5,462 nt of DNA, taken from NCBI GenBank assembly GCA_012270355.1, contig JAAXIL010000243.1:1-5462 (forward strand), in the 5' to 3' direction. The notes under the pieces are model-generated. The model searched no databases. It had not been told where the DNA came from and saw nothing but the letters and a program-made list of their open reading frames with translations. Of this stretch, positions 4,986 through 5,462 are shown in pieces; the first letter of the stretch is position 1, and each line of letters begins with the position of its first letter. The stretch is from Psychrobacter sp. (lineage in GTDB: Bacteria > Pseudomonadota > Gammaproteobacteria > Pseudomonadales > Moraxellaceae). The translations under genes were made by a program, and so were the position numbers.

Positions 4986-5462
4986 CTAGTCTTTTTCAAT
5001 CAATACGACACAGCTGACCATGATGCCTTCTTGCCTACCCGTAAATCCAAGCTTTTCGGTAGTTGTGGCTTTGATGCTGATGGCATTCAATTCTACCGCC
5101 AACTCATCGGCTAAGTTTTGTTGCATCTTCAGGCTGTGCGGGGTAATCTTTGGACGCTCGCACATTACTGTAATATCCGCATTGACCAAATGGTAACCTT
5201 CTTCCTTCACCAAATCGTATGCTGAACGAAGAATGATACGAGAATTCAAGCCTGCATTCACCACATCTGTATCTGGAAAATGTTGCCCGATGTCCCCGAG
5301 TGCCAACGCCCCCAGCAAAGCATCGGCAAGGGCATGCACCAACACGTCGCCATCGGAATGGGCTTGCAAGCTATGCGTGTGTTCAATTTGAATCCCCGCC
5401 AATGTCACAAATTGATGAGGCTGTCCGTTGTTATGAAAGGCGTGTACGTCAATGCCTTGTCC
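4986..5462 (-). CDS. ispF: 2-C-methyl-D-erythritol 2,4-cyclodiphosphate synthase (partial, N-terminus off window)
   Basis: IspF converts CDP-methylerythritol 2-phosphate to MEcPP, releasing CMP, in the non-mevalonate isoprenoid pathway; it is a cytosolic homotrimer with a bound divalent metal. The frame is open to the window edge and encodes 158 residues. The first visible residues GQGIDVHAF match the family N-terminus (GHGFDVHAF in E. coli), so only about three residues are missing. The metal ligands are Asp5, His7 and His35 (in AHSDGDV) of the visible sequence, followed by GDIGQHFPDTD and the C-terminal ATTTEKLGFTGRQEG block that lines the CMP site. A GTG at 5406-5408 could be mistaken for a start, but it would delete the metal-binding Asp and His. 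It lies upstream of grxD on the same strand. An ispD gene often sits beside ispF, but that position is outside the window. Confidence 0.96.
   Translation of the reverse strand, partial: GQGIDVHAFHNNGQPHQFVTLAGIQIEHTHSLQAHSDGDVLVHALADALLGALALGDIGQHFPDTDVVNAGLNSRIILRSAYDLVKEEGYHLVNADITVMCERPKITPHSLKMQQNLADELAVELNAISIKATTTEKLGFTGRQEGIMVSCVVLIEKD

Noticed and set aside
4986..5408. GTG at 5408 as the start of ispF
   Set aside because: The frame continues upstream to the window edge and encodes the conserved IDVHAF metal-binding segment, so the gene is partial rather than starting here.

Overview
The window looks like ordinary chromosomal DNA of a gammaproteobacterium, most likely Moraxellaceae (Psychrobacter, Moraxella or a relative). 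This rests on the hda / PerM-like permease / purM / purN cluster, the moderate-to-low GC with AT-rich spacers, and the sequence character of the PurM, PurN, IspF and GrxD proteins. The genus is an inference from general knowledge; no database search was run.

Layout, left to right. (1) 1-577, minus: most of hda, a DnaA-like ATPase that turns off replication initiation. Its C-terminus lies outside the window, and a good sigma70-type promoter sits just upstream. (2) 663-1766, minus: an AI-2E/PerM-family membrane protein. (3) 1767-1940: a divergent control region between the permease and purM. It holds a consensus TATAAT for purM, a probable -10 for the permease, a 7-bp inverted repeat around that -10, and a small AT-rich hairpin in the purM leader. 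(4) 1941-3820, plus: purM and purN, whose stop and start codons share one base, forming a purine-synthesis operon. (5) 3876-4382, minus: a lineage-type hypothetical protein starting at TTG, convergent with purN. (6) 4383-4575: a noncoding stretch with a clear rho-independent terminator for minus-strand transcripts and a ~107-bp imperfect palindrome that abuts the grxD stop codon. (7) 4576-4917, minus: grxD, a monothiol CGFS glutaredoxin. (8) 4986-5462, minus: ispF of the isoprenoid MEP pathway, missing only a few N-terminal residues at the window edge.

Functionally the window is housekeeping: replication control (Hda), de novo purine synthesis (PurM and PurN, steps 5 and 3), Fe-S cluster delivery (GrxD) and isoprenoid precursor synthesis (IspF). 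GrxD and IspF are loosely linked, because the last two MEP-pathway enzymes (IspG and IspH) are Fe-S proteins, but nothing here shows co-regulation. I see no CRISPR array, transposase, tRNA, rRNA, phage gene or defence system. The items most worth a second look are the palindromic element beside grxD, the unassigned 168-residue protein with apparent internal helical repeats, and the lineage-type insertions in PurM and PurN.
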